Shown piece by piece: positions 16,993 through 27,773 of a stretch of DNA of 64,000 nucleotides (positions are counted from its first letter, which is position 1; each line of letters opens with the position of its first letter). Location of the stretch: contig NZ_JQNN01000001.1 of assembly GCF_000745265.1 (NCBI RefSeq), positions 1,984,001 to 2,048,000 of the forward strand, in the 5' to 3' direction. The stretch comes from Massilia sp. 9096. GTDB taxonomy: Bacteria; Pseudomonadota; Gammaproteobacteria; Burkholderiales; Burkholderiaceae_D. The notes under the pieces are model-generated. The model saw only the letters and a program-made list of their open reading frames with translations, made no database searches and was not told where the DNA came from. The position numbers and the translations under genes were made by a program.

Positions 16993-18333
16993 TCACACCC
17001 GCGCCGCGGCCCCGACCACGTTCAGCAGCGCCTCGGCGCTGACCGGCTTGACCAGGTAATGGTCGAAGCCGGCCTCGAGGCCGCGCGCGCGGTCCTCGGG
17101 CTGGCCATAGCCGCTGACGGCGATTGCCAGCGGGCTGCTGCCGTCGTTGGCGGCGCGCAGCGTGCGGATCAGGCCCAGGCCATCCAGGCCCGGCAGGCCG
17201 ATGTCGCACACCAGCACCTCGCAGGGCCGCTCGAGCGCGGCGGCCAGGCCGCTGCGCCCGTCGGCCGCGGTCGTGACCTCGTGGCCGGCCGATTCGAGGC
17301 AGGCGGCGAGCATGGCGCGCGTGTCCGGATTGTCTTCCACCACCAGCACGCGGCGCGGACCGCCGCAGCGCATGGCCGCGTCCGGTGCCCGCCCGCCCGG
17401 CACGCCGGCGCTGCGCGGCAGGCGCACCGTGAAGCGGCTGCCGCGGCCCGGACCGGCGCTGGAGGCTTCGACGCTGCCGCCATGCATCGTGACCAGGTTG
17501 CGCACCACGTTCAGGCCCACGCCCAGCCCGCCCTCCGAGCGCGCCAGCGAGCGCGGCCCCTGCGTGAACAGGTCGAACAGATAGGGGATGATTTCCGGCG
17601 CGATGCCGTTGCCGTTGTCCTCGACCAGCACCACGGCGGCATCGCCGTCCGCATAGGCGCGCAGGCGCAGCTGGCCGCCGTCGCCGGTGTACTTGGAGGC
17701 GTTGCCGAGCAGGTTGCTGAACACCTGGGCCAGCCGCACCGGATCGCCGTCGACCACCAGCGCCTCGTCGGGAAGTTCGACCTGCACGGCCTGGCCACGA
17801 CCCTGGATGCCCGGCTGGACCGTGTCGAGCGCGTGCTGCAGCACTTCGCCCAGCGCCAGCGGCTCGCGCGCCAGCTTGATCTTGCCGCTGCTGATGCGCG
17901 CGGCATCCAGCAGGTCGTCCAGCAGCTTGGCCATGTGCTCGACCTGGCGCCCGATCACCTTCGACAGGCGCGACAGCTGGGCCGGATTGGCGCCGCTGCG
18001 CTCGAGCAGCGAGGCCGCCATGCTGATCGGCGAGAGCGGGTTGCGCAGCTCGTGCGCCAGCATCGCCAGGAATTCGTTCTGGCGGCGGTTGGCGGCCTCG
18101 GCCTCTTCGCGCAGCTGCTCGGCGGTGACGGTGGCGAGCACCAGATGCTGGTTGGCTTCGCGCATCTGCTCGCAGGCCTCTTCGATGCGGCGCTTTTCCT
18201 GCTCGGCCCGCTCCAGCGCCTCGCTCTTTTGCCCTAGCCGGGCTTCGAGCGCGTGGATACGGTTGAGCAAAAAGTCCTGCGGCAGGCCGCGCTGCTGAGG
18301 AGCGCCCGGATCATCGTCGTATGGCTGTTCCAT
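16993..18333 (-). CDS. Soluble hybrid histidine kinase/response regulator (third gene of KaiC-like operon)
   Basis: The 446-residue soluble protein has an N-terminal coiled coil (about 25-88, rich in E, A, R and Q), HisKA with His94 (AMLAHELRNPLSP), HATPase (NLLGNASKYT, EDNGNGI, GGLGVGL), and a C-terminal receiver with Asp377 (VCDIGLPGLDG). It has no sensor domain, so its input is probably protein-protein contact through the coiled coil. It starts 16 bp after the stop of the KaiC-like gene on the same strand and is almost certainly cotranscribed with it. Kinases next to KaiC-like ATPases are known in other proteobacteria, and a signalling link to the ATPase is inferred. Confidence 0.9.
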   Translation of the reverse strand: MEQPYDDDPGAPQQRGLPQDFLLNRIHALEARLGQKSEALERAEQEKRRIEEACEQMREANQHLVLATVTAEQLREEAEAANRRQNEFLAMLAHELRNPLSPISMAASLLERSGANPAQLSRLSKVIGRQVEHMAKLLDDLLDAARISSGKIKLAREPLALGEVLQHALDTVQPGIQGRGQAVQVELPDEALVVDGDPVRLAQVFSNLLGNASKYTGDGGQLRLRAYADGDAAVVLVEDNGNGIAPEIIPYLFDLFTQGPRSLARSEGGLGVGLNVVRNLVTMHGGSVEASSAGPGRGSRFTVRLPRSAGVPGGRAPDAAMRCGGPRRVLVVEDNPDTRAMLAACLESAGHEVTTAADGRSGLAAALERPCEVLVCDIGLPGLDGLGLIRTLRAANDGSSPLAIAVSGYGQPEDRARGLEAGFDHYLVKPVSAEALLNVVGAAARV

Positions 18334-18349
18334 GGCTCCTCGTCTATGC

Positions 18350-19813
18350 TCAGCTGGCGCGCGGTCGCGGCCAGCCGGTCAGGATGCCCTCGTAGGGCGC
18401 GGCGTGCGGCTCGATGTCGATACCGCGGTCGGTGATATGGAATTCGCGCACGTCGTTGCTGTGGTCGCACCCACGCACCTTCACGACGGTCAGGAACTTG
18501 CGCAGCGACCCGCCGACCTCGGCGAAGCGCATCGCGACCACGGCGTCGGTCAGGAAGCACAGCTCGTCGGGACTCAGGCGCATCAGGCCGCGCATCTCGT
18601 CGATCCCGACCACGACCACGGTGCTGACGCCGCGCTTGGCCAGCGCGCTGAGCGTGCGGAACACGGCCAGGCGCAGGTCGGCGCGCGCCTCGGGCGCGAG
18701 GTACAGTTCGATCTCGGACAGCGAGTCGAGCACCACGCGGGTGGCGCCCAGCCGGTCGATGGCTTCCATCAGGTCGTCCAGCAGCTCTTCGATGCTGAGC
18801 GACAGCGAGCGCGTCTCGACCACGGCGACCTGGCCGGCCTGGACCATGTCGGCCAGCTCGGCGTTGCGCAAGCGCGAGGTGCCTTTTTCGAAGTACACGG
18901 CCACGCCCTTTTCACCCTGCGCGGCGCCGGCCATCAGGAAGCGCGTCGCCAGGATGGTCTTGCCGATGCCGGTCGGGCCGGAGGCCAGCAGCGTATGGCC
19001 CTGCGGCAGCCCGCCCAACAGCATCTCGTCCAGTTCCGGCACGCCGGTCGGAATCCGGCGCGGCTCACGGTCGATCGGGGTGCCGGAGCGGCGGTCTTCG
19101 GCCAGCGGCGGCAGCACGCGCGGGTAGACGCGGATGCCGTCGTCGGTGATGCGCATCGTGTGCGCGCCGGCCATGTGGGCCTGGCCGCGCATCTTGTTGA
19201 CGCGAATCTTGCGCAGCGTGGAATTGTCGTCGTTCGACTGCGCCAGCGTGATCATGCCGTCGGCCACGGTGATGATCGGATGGGCTTCGACGTCGCCCTG
19301 GGCATACTCGCCGATCAGGAAGGTGGTGGCCTGCCAGGTCGCCATGCGCGAGCCGAGCTCCTGGATGAATTCCTGCAGATGGGTCACGCCGACGTTGTCG
19401 TCGCGCGCGCTCTGCACGACCGAGCGGAACGAGTCGACGAATACCAGGCCGGGCTGGAAGTCCTCGACCTCGCGCATGATACGCTCCAGCACGCCGCTGA
19501 AGTGGCCGGCGCGCAGGTCGTCGGCCAGGTTGACGTAGCGGACCGCGGAGCCGACCTTGTCCATGTCGAAGAAAGCGAACTGCTGCTGGTAGCGCAGCAT
19601 CTTCAGCGGCGGCTCGCCCAGCACGGTGAAGAACAGGGCGCGCCGCTCCTGGCTGGCAAGCGAGAACATGATGTGGTGCGCGAGCGTGGTCTTGCCGCTG
19701 CCGGGCGCGCCTGCGATCAGCGTGAAGGCGAACTCGGTCAGGCCGCCGCCCAGCAGGACGTCGAGCCCCGGCACTCCAGTGCTCAAGCGCCCCAAGCGTA
19801 CTTTATCGGTCAT
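18350..19813 (-). CDS. KaiC-like double-domain RecA-family ATPase
   Basis: The 487-residue protein has two tandem KaiC domains, each with a Walker A motif: GAPGSGKT at 35-42 and GPTGIGKT at 279-286. The Walker B-like segments are LVFVDSFRS and RVVLDSLSEIE. The C-terminal KVRGCDHSNDVREFHITDRG matches the end of the second KaiC domain. By eye, the positions of the cyanobacterial phosphorylation sites Ser431/Thr432 align with Cys-Phe (ELCFLTDAV), so classical KaiC autophosphorylation looks absent. No kaiA or kaiB is in the window. The start codon overlaps the stop of the upstream small gene by four bases (ATGA). A signalling rather than clock role is likely. Confidence 0.9.
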   Translation of the reverse strand: MTDKVRLGRLSTGVPGLDVLLGGGLTEFAFTLIAGAPGSGKTTLAHHIMFSLASQERRALFFTVLGEPPLKMLRYQQQFAFFDMDKVGSAVRYVNLADDLRAGHFSGVLERIMREVEDFQPGLVFVDSFRSVVQSARDDNVGVTHLQEFIQELGSRMATWQATTFLIGEYAQGDVEAHPIITVADGMITLAQSNDDNSTLRKIRVNKMRGQAHMAGAHTMRITDDGIRVYPRVLPPLAEDRRSGTPIDREPRRIPTGVPELDEMLLGGLPQGHTLLASGPTGIGKTILATRFLMAGAAQGEKGVAVYFEKGTSRLRNAELADMVQAGQVAVVETRSLSLSIEELLDDLMEAIDRLGATRVVLDSLSEIELYLAPEARADLRLAVFRTLSALAKRGVSTVVVVGIDEMRGLMRLSPDELCFLTDAVVAMRFAEVGGSLRKFLTVVKVRGCDHSNDVREFHITDRGIDIEPHAAPYEGILTGWPRPRAS

Positions 19814-20226
19814 TTATTCTGCTCCTGTGCATCTTCCGGTCGCGATGGACTCTCCTTGGCCGTCGCCAGCAACCGTGCCGTCAACGCGTCTCCCACCAGG
19901 GCGGTCAGCTGCCTGGTGAAGGTCGCCAGCAATTCTGCGTTTGCAATCCGGGCTTCCGCCGGGTCGACCGCCGCTACGGCCGCTTCCAGCGCGGCTAGCA
20001 GCGCGGCGGCCGACTTGCCTGAGGCAACGGCGCCGATCCATTCATAGCGGGCGGCAAGCAAGCGGGTCGCGCGCCCGAACAGCGCGCAAAACCCCAGCTC
20101 TCCGATCAGCGGCACCAATTGCTCGCCGATCCGCCGCCAGGGCGCCATCCACTGGCGCACCTCGTCGGCGGGTCCCGAGCCAGGGCCGCGACCGCTCGTT
20201 TGCCGCGTGTTCTCGTCTCTTTCCAT
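19810..20226 (-). CDS. Small hypothetical protein, first gene of KaiC-like operon
   Basis: The 138-residue protein is Ala-rich and mostly helical by composition, with a central segment RRIGEQLVPLIGELGFCALF. It has no signal peptide or known motif, and I do not recognise the family. Its last codons overlap the start of the KaiC-like ATPase (ATGA at 19810-19813), so the two are translationally coupled and probably needed in matched amounts. A hybrid kinase follows the ATPase. A role as adaptor or regulator of the ATPase is inferred from position only. Confidence 0.7.
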   Translation of the reverse strand: MERDENTRQTSGRGPGSGPADEVRQWMAPWRRIGEQLVPLIGELGFCALFGRATRLLAARYEWIGAVASGKSAAALLAALEAAVAAVDPAEARIANAELLATFTRQLTALVGDALTARLLATAKESPSRPEDAQEQNK

Positions 20227-20430
20227 TCAGGCCAGTGAACTGGTAGTTATTGATGCGGCATTAAAAGTCTGCCCAAAACGGCAGGTGCACGAATTATAGC
20301 GAGATCGACAAATACCCGGGTCCCGTTAGACACATTTATTTCGTGACAAGCCCGGCGTCCGTTCACATTTGCCGCGACGCATTCCGGCTGCTACCATCGG
20401 GTTTGCCTTGATACAACCACAACCCACCCA

Positions 20431-22094
<1,664 letters not shown>

Positions 22095-22095
<1 letters not shown>

Positions 22096-23912
22096 TGAAG
22101 AACCTGCCCATCATGACGCGCGCCATGCTCGCCGCCGCGGTCTCGGCCGCCCTCGCCGTCGCCTTCACCGCGACTCTCCCCGCGGCGCTGGCCCAGCCGG
22201 CGCCGGCCGCGAGCCCGTCCACGAACCCCGCCGACGCCCGCTTCCAGGCCATCTACAAGCAGGAATGGAAGTGGCGCGCCGCACAAGGCCTGGCCGACGA
22301 CGAAGACCTCGAGCCCGAGGCGCGCGCCAATGCCGCATCGACGCTGCCGCACGTGGACGCGCGCACGCAGGCGGCGCGCCTGGCCTACTGGCAGGGCGTG
22401 CTTCGCCAGCTCGACGCGCTCCAACCCGCCGAGCTGTCGCCGCCCGAGCAGATCAACTATGCCGTGTACCGCGCCCAGATCGCCGCGTTTGCCGCAGCCC
22501 AGCGCTTTCGCGAGTACGAGCAGCCGGTCAACGCCGACAGCGCCTTCTGGTCCGACATCACCTACATCGCGCGCCATCCATTCAAAACCGAGGCCGAGTA
22601 CCGCCGCTACCTCGCCGAACTGGCCGACATGCCGCGCTACTTCAACGAGGCGCTGGCCAACATGCGCGCCGGCCTGGCGCGCGGCTTCACCTCGCCCAAG
22701 GTGACCCTGGCCGGGCGCGAAGCCCCGCTGGTCGCCGTCAGCCAGGCCAAGCCCGAAGACACGGTCTGGTTCAAGCCCTTCCAGGACATGCCGGCGACGA
22801 TTCCCGCCGCCGAGCAGGCGCGCCTGCGCGAACAGGGCCTCAAGGCGATCCGCGAATCGGTGCAGCCGGCCTACACCGCCGCCCTGGCCTTCTGGCGCGA
22901 CGATTACTACCCGCACGCGCGCACCGCGCTGGCGGCCGAGAGCCTGCCCGACGGCAAAGCCTACTACCAGTCGAAGATCGTCGAGTTCACCACGACGTCA
23001 TTGACCCCGGCGCAGATCCACGAACTGGGCTTGTCGGAGATGGCGAAGATCCGCGCCGAGATGCAGCAGACCATGGCGCAAGCCGGCTTCAAGGGCGACC
23101 TGCCGGCCTTCCTGGCCTTCCTGCGCAGCGACCCGCAGTTCTACGCCAAGACGCCGGACGAACTCCTGATGCGCGCCGCCTGGATCGCCAAGAAGTTCGA
23201 CGGCAAGGCCGACCAGTACTTCGGCTACCTGCCGCGCCGGCGCTTCGCGGTCGTGCCGGTGCCGGCGGACCAGGCGCCCTACTACACCTCGGCGCGCGGC
23301 GGTCCCGGCATCTACCTGGTCAACACCTACAACCTGCCGGCGCGCGCACTGTATTCGCTGCCGGCGCTGACGCTGCACGAATCGGCGCCGGGCCACGCCT
23401 TCCAGATGCCGGTGGCGATGGAGCAGCAAGGCGTGCCGCCGTTCCGCCGCGCCTACATCTCGGCCTATGGCGAAGGCTGGGCGCTGTACTGCGAGCGCCT
23501 GGGCAGCGAGATGGGCATGTACGAGACGCCGTACGAGACCTTCGGGATGCTGAGCTACCAGGCCTGGCGCGCCGCGCGCCTGGTGGTCGACACCGGCATC
23601 CATGCGATGGGCTGGACGCGCGAACAGGCGCAAGCCTACATGATGGAGAACACCGCCCTGTCCGAGCACGAGATCGAGACCGAGGTCGACCGCTACATCT
23701 CCTGGCCCGGCCAGGCGCTGTCCTACTACCTCGGCGAAAAGGCGATCCTCGACGCGCGCCACAAGGCGGAAAGCGCGCTCGGGCCGAAGTTCGACATCCG
23801 CAACTTCCACGATACCGTGCTGCAGATGGGCGCGGTGCCGCTGCCGGTGCTGTCAAGCCGGATCGACCGCTTCATCGCCGAGGGTGGGCACAGTCCTTAT
23901 TCCATCAAGTAG
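22095..23912 (+). CDS. Exported DUF885-family metallopeptidase-like protein
   Basis: The 605-residue protein has an N-terminal signal peptide (MTRAMLAAAVSAALAVAF..., cleavage near ALAQPAP) and the DUF885 fold. The zinc-binding helix reads LHESAPGHAFQ (HExxPGH), and the downstream AYGEGWALYCERLG and ENTALSEHEIETEVDRYI are family motifs. DUF885 members are thought to be carboxypeptidase-like zinc enzymes. The ATG at 22095 overlaps the stop of the M28 peptidase gene, so translation is probably coupled. An aminopeptidase and a carboxypeptidase-like enzyme would together shorten exported peptides from both ends; this cooperation is inferred. Confidence 0.9.
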
Positions 23913-23957
23913 GCGCTCACGCTTGTTCTTCGTGACTTTTAAATACGTGCCGTCTGA

Positions 23958-24771
23958 ATGAAACAAACCCAGTTTAAAAAAAAGAGGTTTTACAAAGGCC
24001 GCTCCCAAGGAAGAGGGTCTACTTCCCGCTCTACAGGACATCACTGGGCTCATCCCCAAAAGTACGGCGTTTTTTGTTGGATTGACGGGTTTCGCTTACT
24101 ACAGCGGATGGCGCGAGGCGGACGCCTACTACTCCACACTGGGTGCTCAGTGGGTTGTCTCAAGTTTGCCGCCTTTTGCATTTCTTGTGCTCAGCGCCGG
24201 CACGATCACGACTATCCTTATGTGCTCATTCATCGCGCTACAGTTAATATCGACAAAAAAAGTGTCCGGAAGGTTTGTAGCATTTGCCGGTCTTGCAATC
24301 GTTCTCTTGGCTTTAGTCTCTCAGTTTTCCTATAAGCTTCTTCCAGCACGATTCAATACGCCTGCCACTGCATGGGAATTTGAACAAGCGCACGCATCGC
24401 TTTTGGCGGTAGCAGCAGGCATATTTTTAGCCGAGGCGGTATCGAAGTTTCAACGAGCAAAACAAGAATGGTCGCACGCCGTCGTCTATACGATGTATCT
24501 AGCGCTCCTTTACGGGCTCGACCAAGGCCCTGCCGATCACGGCAGAGACCGGGCACGTTATTATCTGTCGACCTCGTGCGAAGATTTGCCTATCGCAGTT
24601 ACCAATGAATCCGTCCAGATGAAATGGCGACTAATCGACTTAGTGGGGCAAAATGCCTTGTTAATACAAATACCAATCACGGGAAAGCACCCAATCTTTC
24701 GCATGATACAAACTAAAGACATTATCGAGTTACAAACATCACCATCCGAAAAGAACGGCAGCGTGCGGTAA
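23958..24771 (+). CDS. Low-GC membrane protein gene, frameshifted in an A8 tract
   Basis: The open frame from about 24000 to 24771 encodes a membrane protein with about four or five hydrophobic segments (for example STAFFVGLTGFAYYSGW and VAFAGLAIVLLALVSQFSY) and a C-terminal soluble part. It has no ATG of its own; the first start-like codon is TTG at 24082, which would cut into the first membrane segment. An ATG at 23958 opens a frame (MKQTQFKK) that joins it if one A is removed from the eight-A run at 23976-23983. The joined N-terminus would read MKQTQFKKRGFTKAAPKEEG then LLPALQDITG. GC content is clearly below that of its neighbours, which suggests transfer. I do not recognise the family. 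The lesion may be real, phase-variable or a sequencing error. Confidence 0.6.
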
Positions 24772-24774
24772 GCG

Positions 24775-25078
24775 CACCCTGACTTGGTAATGTCTGGTTA
24801 GCCGCCATGTGAAAACTTACGCCCGATCGACGACCGATATGGACCAGCGTTCGATTTCTCGTATAGGTTCCTCACGTAGGCACAGTTAACCGACCGCTAC
24901 CATTGGATACGTGCGCTTTTGGCCGGGTGCGCTCGGTCGTATGGCACAGTACAGGAAAATTTTGCCATTTTAGAAATAAACTTGTTTTGTCAGACACGTT
25001 AAAACTACAGCCACCCCGTCCGCTGGCGTTGTCTTCATACTAAAATGATAGCGCCAACAACAATGACGAGGAGATACG
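24775..25078. other. Intergenic region with no recognised feature
   Basis: About 300 bp of lower-GC sequence separates the frameshifted membrane-protein gene from the oxidoreductase gene. I see no open frame with a ribosome site, no strong hairpin and no repeat. AAGATAC-like purines (ACGAGGAGATACG) just before 25079 supply the ribosome site of the next gene. Confidence 0.5.
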
Positions 25079-26227
25079 ATGATCGACAAGAATCGACGCA
25101 GTCTGGTCCTGGCCGCCGGCGGCGCGCTGGCGGCGGGCACGATGGGAAGCGCGGGAGCCTGGGCGCAGGCGGCGGGAGGCGGCGCCGAGCGCAAGCTGGG
25201 TTACGCGGTGGTCGGCCTGGGCTCGTACGGCCTGGGCATGATCATCCCGCAATTCAAGAACTGCAAGAACAGCCGCCTGGTCGGCCTGGTCAGCGGCGAC
25301 CCGGCCAAGGCCAAGCGCGTGGCCGCCGAATACGGCGTCCCGGAAAAGAACATCTACAACTACCAGAACTACGACAGCATCCGCGACAACCCGGACATCG
25401 ACATCGTCTATGTCTGCCTGCCCGTGTCGATGCACGCCGAGTACACGATCCGTGCCGCCAAGGCCGGCAAGCACGTGATGTGCGAGAAGCCGATGGCGGT
25501 GTCGTCCGCCGAATGCGAGGCGATGATCGCCGCCTGCCGCCAGGCCGGCAAGAAGCTGATGATCGGCTACCGCTGCCACTTCGAGCCGACCAATCTGGAA
25601 GCGATCCGGCGCGCGCGCGCGGGCGAGATCGGCAAGCTGCGCTACTTCCGCTCCGAACACGGCTTCAACTTCGGCAACCCGGACGCCTGGCGCCTCAAGA
25701 AGGCGATGTCGGGCGGCGGCTCGCTGATGGACATGGGCATCTATGCCCTCAACGCCTCGCGCTACATGACCGGCGAGGAGCCGGTGGCGGTGTACGCGGT
25801 CGAGAGTACCGACAAGAAGGATCCGCGTTTCCGCGAGGTCGAGGACCGCATCGCCTTCGAGCTGGAATTCCCGTCGGGCGTCATCGGTTCGTGCATGTCG
25901 ATGTACAGCGCGGCCCAGAACCACATCCTGCTGATGGGCGACAAGGGCCGCATCGAGCTCGAACCGGCCACCGCCTACCACGGCAACAAGCTGTGGGTCG
26001 GCAACGGCCACGGCGACGACAAGAACGAAGTCACGCCGCCGCCCGGCCCCGGCGCGACCCAGTGGGCCGGCCAGCTCGACCACCTGTCGCAATGCGTGCT
26101 GCAGAACCGCGAGCCGATCGTCGGCGGCGAGGAAGGCTTGCGCGACATCCGCATCATCGAGGCGATCTACCGCTCGGCGCGCGAAAAGCGCCGCATCGCG
26201 CTCGGGCCGGACGCGCGCATGGTCTGA
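25079..26227 (+). CDS. Gfo/Idh/MocA-family oxidoreductase with Tat-type signal
   Basis: The 382-residue NAD(P)-dependent oxidoreductase has a twin-arginine style leader (NRRSLVLAAGGALAAGTMG) ending near AWAQAAG, so export in folded form with its cofactor is likely. The Rossmann motif is GLGSYGLG, and the family's catalytic EKP motif is present in CEKPMAV. GGGSLMDMGIYALNASRYM is the conserved segment of the C-terminal domain. The nearest described relatives by layout are periplasmic glucose-fructose oxidoreductases, but the substrate is unknown. GAGGAG lies 6-7 nt before the ATG. A long palindrome follows the stop, before a convergent operon. Confidence 0.9.
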   Translation: MIDKNRRSLVLAAGGALAAGTMGSAGAWAQAAGGGAERKLGYAVVGLGSYGLGMIIPQFKNCKNSRLVGLVSGDPAKAKRVAAEYGVPEKNIYNYQNYDSIRDNPDIDIVYVCLPVSMHAEYTIRAAKAGKHVMCEKPMAVSSAECEAMIAACRQAGKKLMIGYRCHFEPTNLEAIRRARAGEIGKLRYFRSEHGFNFGNPDAWRLKKAMSGGGSLMDMGIYALNASRYMTGEEPVAVYAVESTDKKDPRFREVEDRIAFELEFPSGVIGSCMSMYSAAQNHILLMGDKGRIELEPATAYHGNKLWVGNGHGDDKNEVTPPPGPGATQWAGQLDHLSQCVLQNREPIVGGEEGLRDIRIIEAIYRSAREKRRIALGPDARMV

Positions 26228-26233
26228 CGCCGA

Positions 26234-26330
26234 GCATCTAACAAACCCTCAGGGCAAGGCGCGTCGGCGAAGACAGTACGCTAGTACGGCGAGACGATGC
26301 AACGCAGCCATGGGGGATTTGTTAGGGCTC
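26234..26330. repeat. Palindromic element, family 2
   Basis: The sequence is an about 97 bp imperfect palindrome between two convergent genes. Its outer arms are CTAACAAACCC (26238-26248) and GGGGGATTTGTTAG (26312-26325). The centre is GTAC-GCTA-GTAC (26276-26287). Its sequence differs from repeat family 1 apart from the GTAC centre. It ends at the stop codon of the leftward SMP-30 gene and starts 7 bp after the oxidoreductase stop, so it could terminate both transcripts. No second copy was found in the window. Confidence 0.65.
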
Positions 26331-27261
26331 AGTAAGGCATGCCGCTGACGGGCAGGTGTATCTGCCACAGGGCGCCGGCGCCGGTGATGTACAGCGTCTG
26401 GTGATCGATCCCGCCGAAGGCCGCGTTGGTGACGTTGGCGTCGACGCGGATCGTCGCCAGCTCTTTTCCCTGCGGCGAGAACACGCGCACGCGGCGCGCC
26501 GGGTGTTCGGCGATGTAGATGTCGCCGTGGCAGTCGATCGTCATGCCGTCGGCGCTGTCCAGGCCCGCGATCAGTTCCTTGCCCGCCTGCGGCACGCCGT
26601 TCACGATCGAATGCGCCAGCAGCTTGCCGTCGCTGGCGTTCACGTACAGCACGTCCCCGGCGGGGGACAGCGCGATACCGTTCGGGTTCTTGCGGGCGCC
26701 GTCGACCAGCGTCACCTTGCCGTCGACGCCGACGCGGTAGGTGCCGGTCACCGGCTGCCCGCCGGGCGCCGCGGCCTGCTGGTAGTCGGGGTCGGTGAAG
26801 TAGATCGTGCCGTCCTGGGCGATCGCGATGTCGTTGGGCGAATCGAACACCTGGCCCTGGTATTGACCGGCGATGGTGCTGCGGGTGCCGCCCGGCAGCG
26901 CGTAGCGGCTCAGCGCCTTGTACTTGTGGGTCGCGGCGACGATGTTGCCCTGGGCGTCGACCGCCAGGCCGTTGCTGCCGCTGTCCTCCAGCGCCGTGCT
27001 GACCGTGCCGTCGAGGGCCAGCTTGCGGATGCGCGAGGGGAAGCCGGGACCGAAGCCGAAGTCGGAGAAGTACAGCGCATCCTTGATCCAGACCGGGCCT
27101 TCGTACAGGCCGGCCGCGGTGCGCGACGGCTTGACCGCGGCGACGCGTTCGGCCTTCAATTCGCCCGAGGGCGCGGGGCCGCAGGCCGGCGCGGCCTGGG
27201 CCGCCATGAACGGAACGTTGGCCAGCGCGGCCAGCAAGACTGCGTTACGAAGAGCGCTCAA
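26329..27261 (-). CDS. Exported SMP-30/gluconolactonase-like beta-propeller protein
   Basis: The 310-residue protein starts with a signal peptide (ALRNAVLLAALANVPFMAAQ) and has SMP-30/gluconolactonase/NHL-like propeller repeats: YEGPVWIKDALYFSDFGFG, SNGLAVDAQGNIVAATHK, SPNDIAIAQDGTIYFTDPDY, NPNGIALSPAGDVLYVN and ADGMTIDCHGDIYIAEH. These contain the Glu, Asn and Asp residues that bind calcium in the family. A lactone hydrolase activity is likely but unproven. No ATG fits; the TTG at 27261 overlaps the upstream stop (TTGA), so the start is coupled to the barrel-like gene. It is the last gene of the leftward operon. Confidence 0.85.
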   Translation of the reverse strand: MSALRNAVLLAALANVPFMAAQAAPACGPAPSGELKAERVAAVKPSRTAAGLYEGPVWIKDALYFSDFGFGPGFPSRIRKLALDGTVSTALEDSGSNGLAVDAQGNIVAATHKYKALSRYALPGGTRSTIAGQYQGQVFDSPNDIAIAQDGTIYFTDPDYQQAAAPGGQPVTGTYRVGVDGKVTLVDGARKNPNGIALSPAGDVLYVNASDGKLLAHSIVNGVPQAGKELIAGLDSADGMTIDCHGDIYIAEHPARRVRVFSPQGKELATIRVDANVTNAAFGGIDHQTLYITGAGALWQIHLPVSGMPY

Positions 27262-27773
27262 AACAACCTCACTTTCAGTTGGACGGAGATGCCGCCATAC
27301 AGGCGGCCCTTGTAGCTCGGGACGATGCCGACGTTGACGCCGACCCGTTGGTACTCGTAGGTCGCGGTCGGGATCGCGGCCGGGAACCAGCCGCCGCCAC
27401 GCATGCGCGGGTAGCCGTTGAAGGCCGCGAGCGCCGCGCCCAGCCGGATCGGGCCGAACGCGTACGGCTGCCAGATCACGCCCGCGTAGTCGGACCAGGC
27501 GCGGTCGCTGTTGACGAAGCCGCCGGCGCTGAGCGCCGCCGTGGTCGAAACCCGGTATTCGAAGGCGACGCCGCGGTTGCCGCCGTTGAGGTTGCGGCGA
27601 CGGTTGAAATGCTCGGTGGCGAAACCGCTGTCGAGCCAGAACCCGCTGGCCTGCACGGCGTCGATCTTGTGAAACCCGGCGCCGCCCTCCCCCTGCGCCG
27701 GGTCTTGCGCCCGCGCCTGCGCGCACGCACACGCAGCCAGCGCCAGCGCGCAAGTCATGAGCCTGGCGCTCAA
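27258..27773 (-). CDS. Small exported protein, probably an outer-membrane beta-barrel
   Basis: The protein has a short signal peptide ([18 protein letters not shown]) and then about 145 residues with alternating hydrophobic and polar residues, many aromatic residues and a C-terminal phenylalanine (QLKVRLF). This pattern suits a small outer-membrane barrel. Size and layout ([15 protein letters not shown] near the start) resemble PagP/PagL-type barrels, but I see no diagnostic catalytic motif and do not assign one. The frame opens with TTG at 27773, which overlaps the def stop; an in-frame ATG at 27758 is the alternative start. It sits between def and the SMP-30 gene with overlaps at both ends. 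Confidence 0.65.
   Translation of the reverse strand: MSARLMTCALALAACACAQARAQDPAQGEGGAGFHKIDAVQASGFWLDSGFATEHFNRRRNLNGGNRGVAFEYRVSTTAALSAGGFVNSDRAWSDYAGVIWQPYAFGPIRLGAALAAFNGYPRMRGGGWFPAAIPTATYEYQRVGVNVGIVPSYKGRLYGGISVQLKVRLF

Noticed and set aside
23976..23983. Programmed ribosomal frameshifting as the sole explanation of the A8 tract
   Set aside because: No stimulatory structure or internal ribosome site is evident after the tract; error or decay is equally likely, so it is reported only as an open case.
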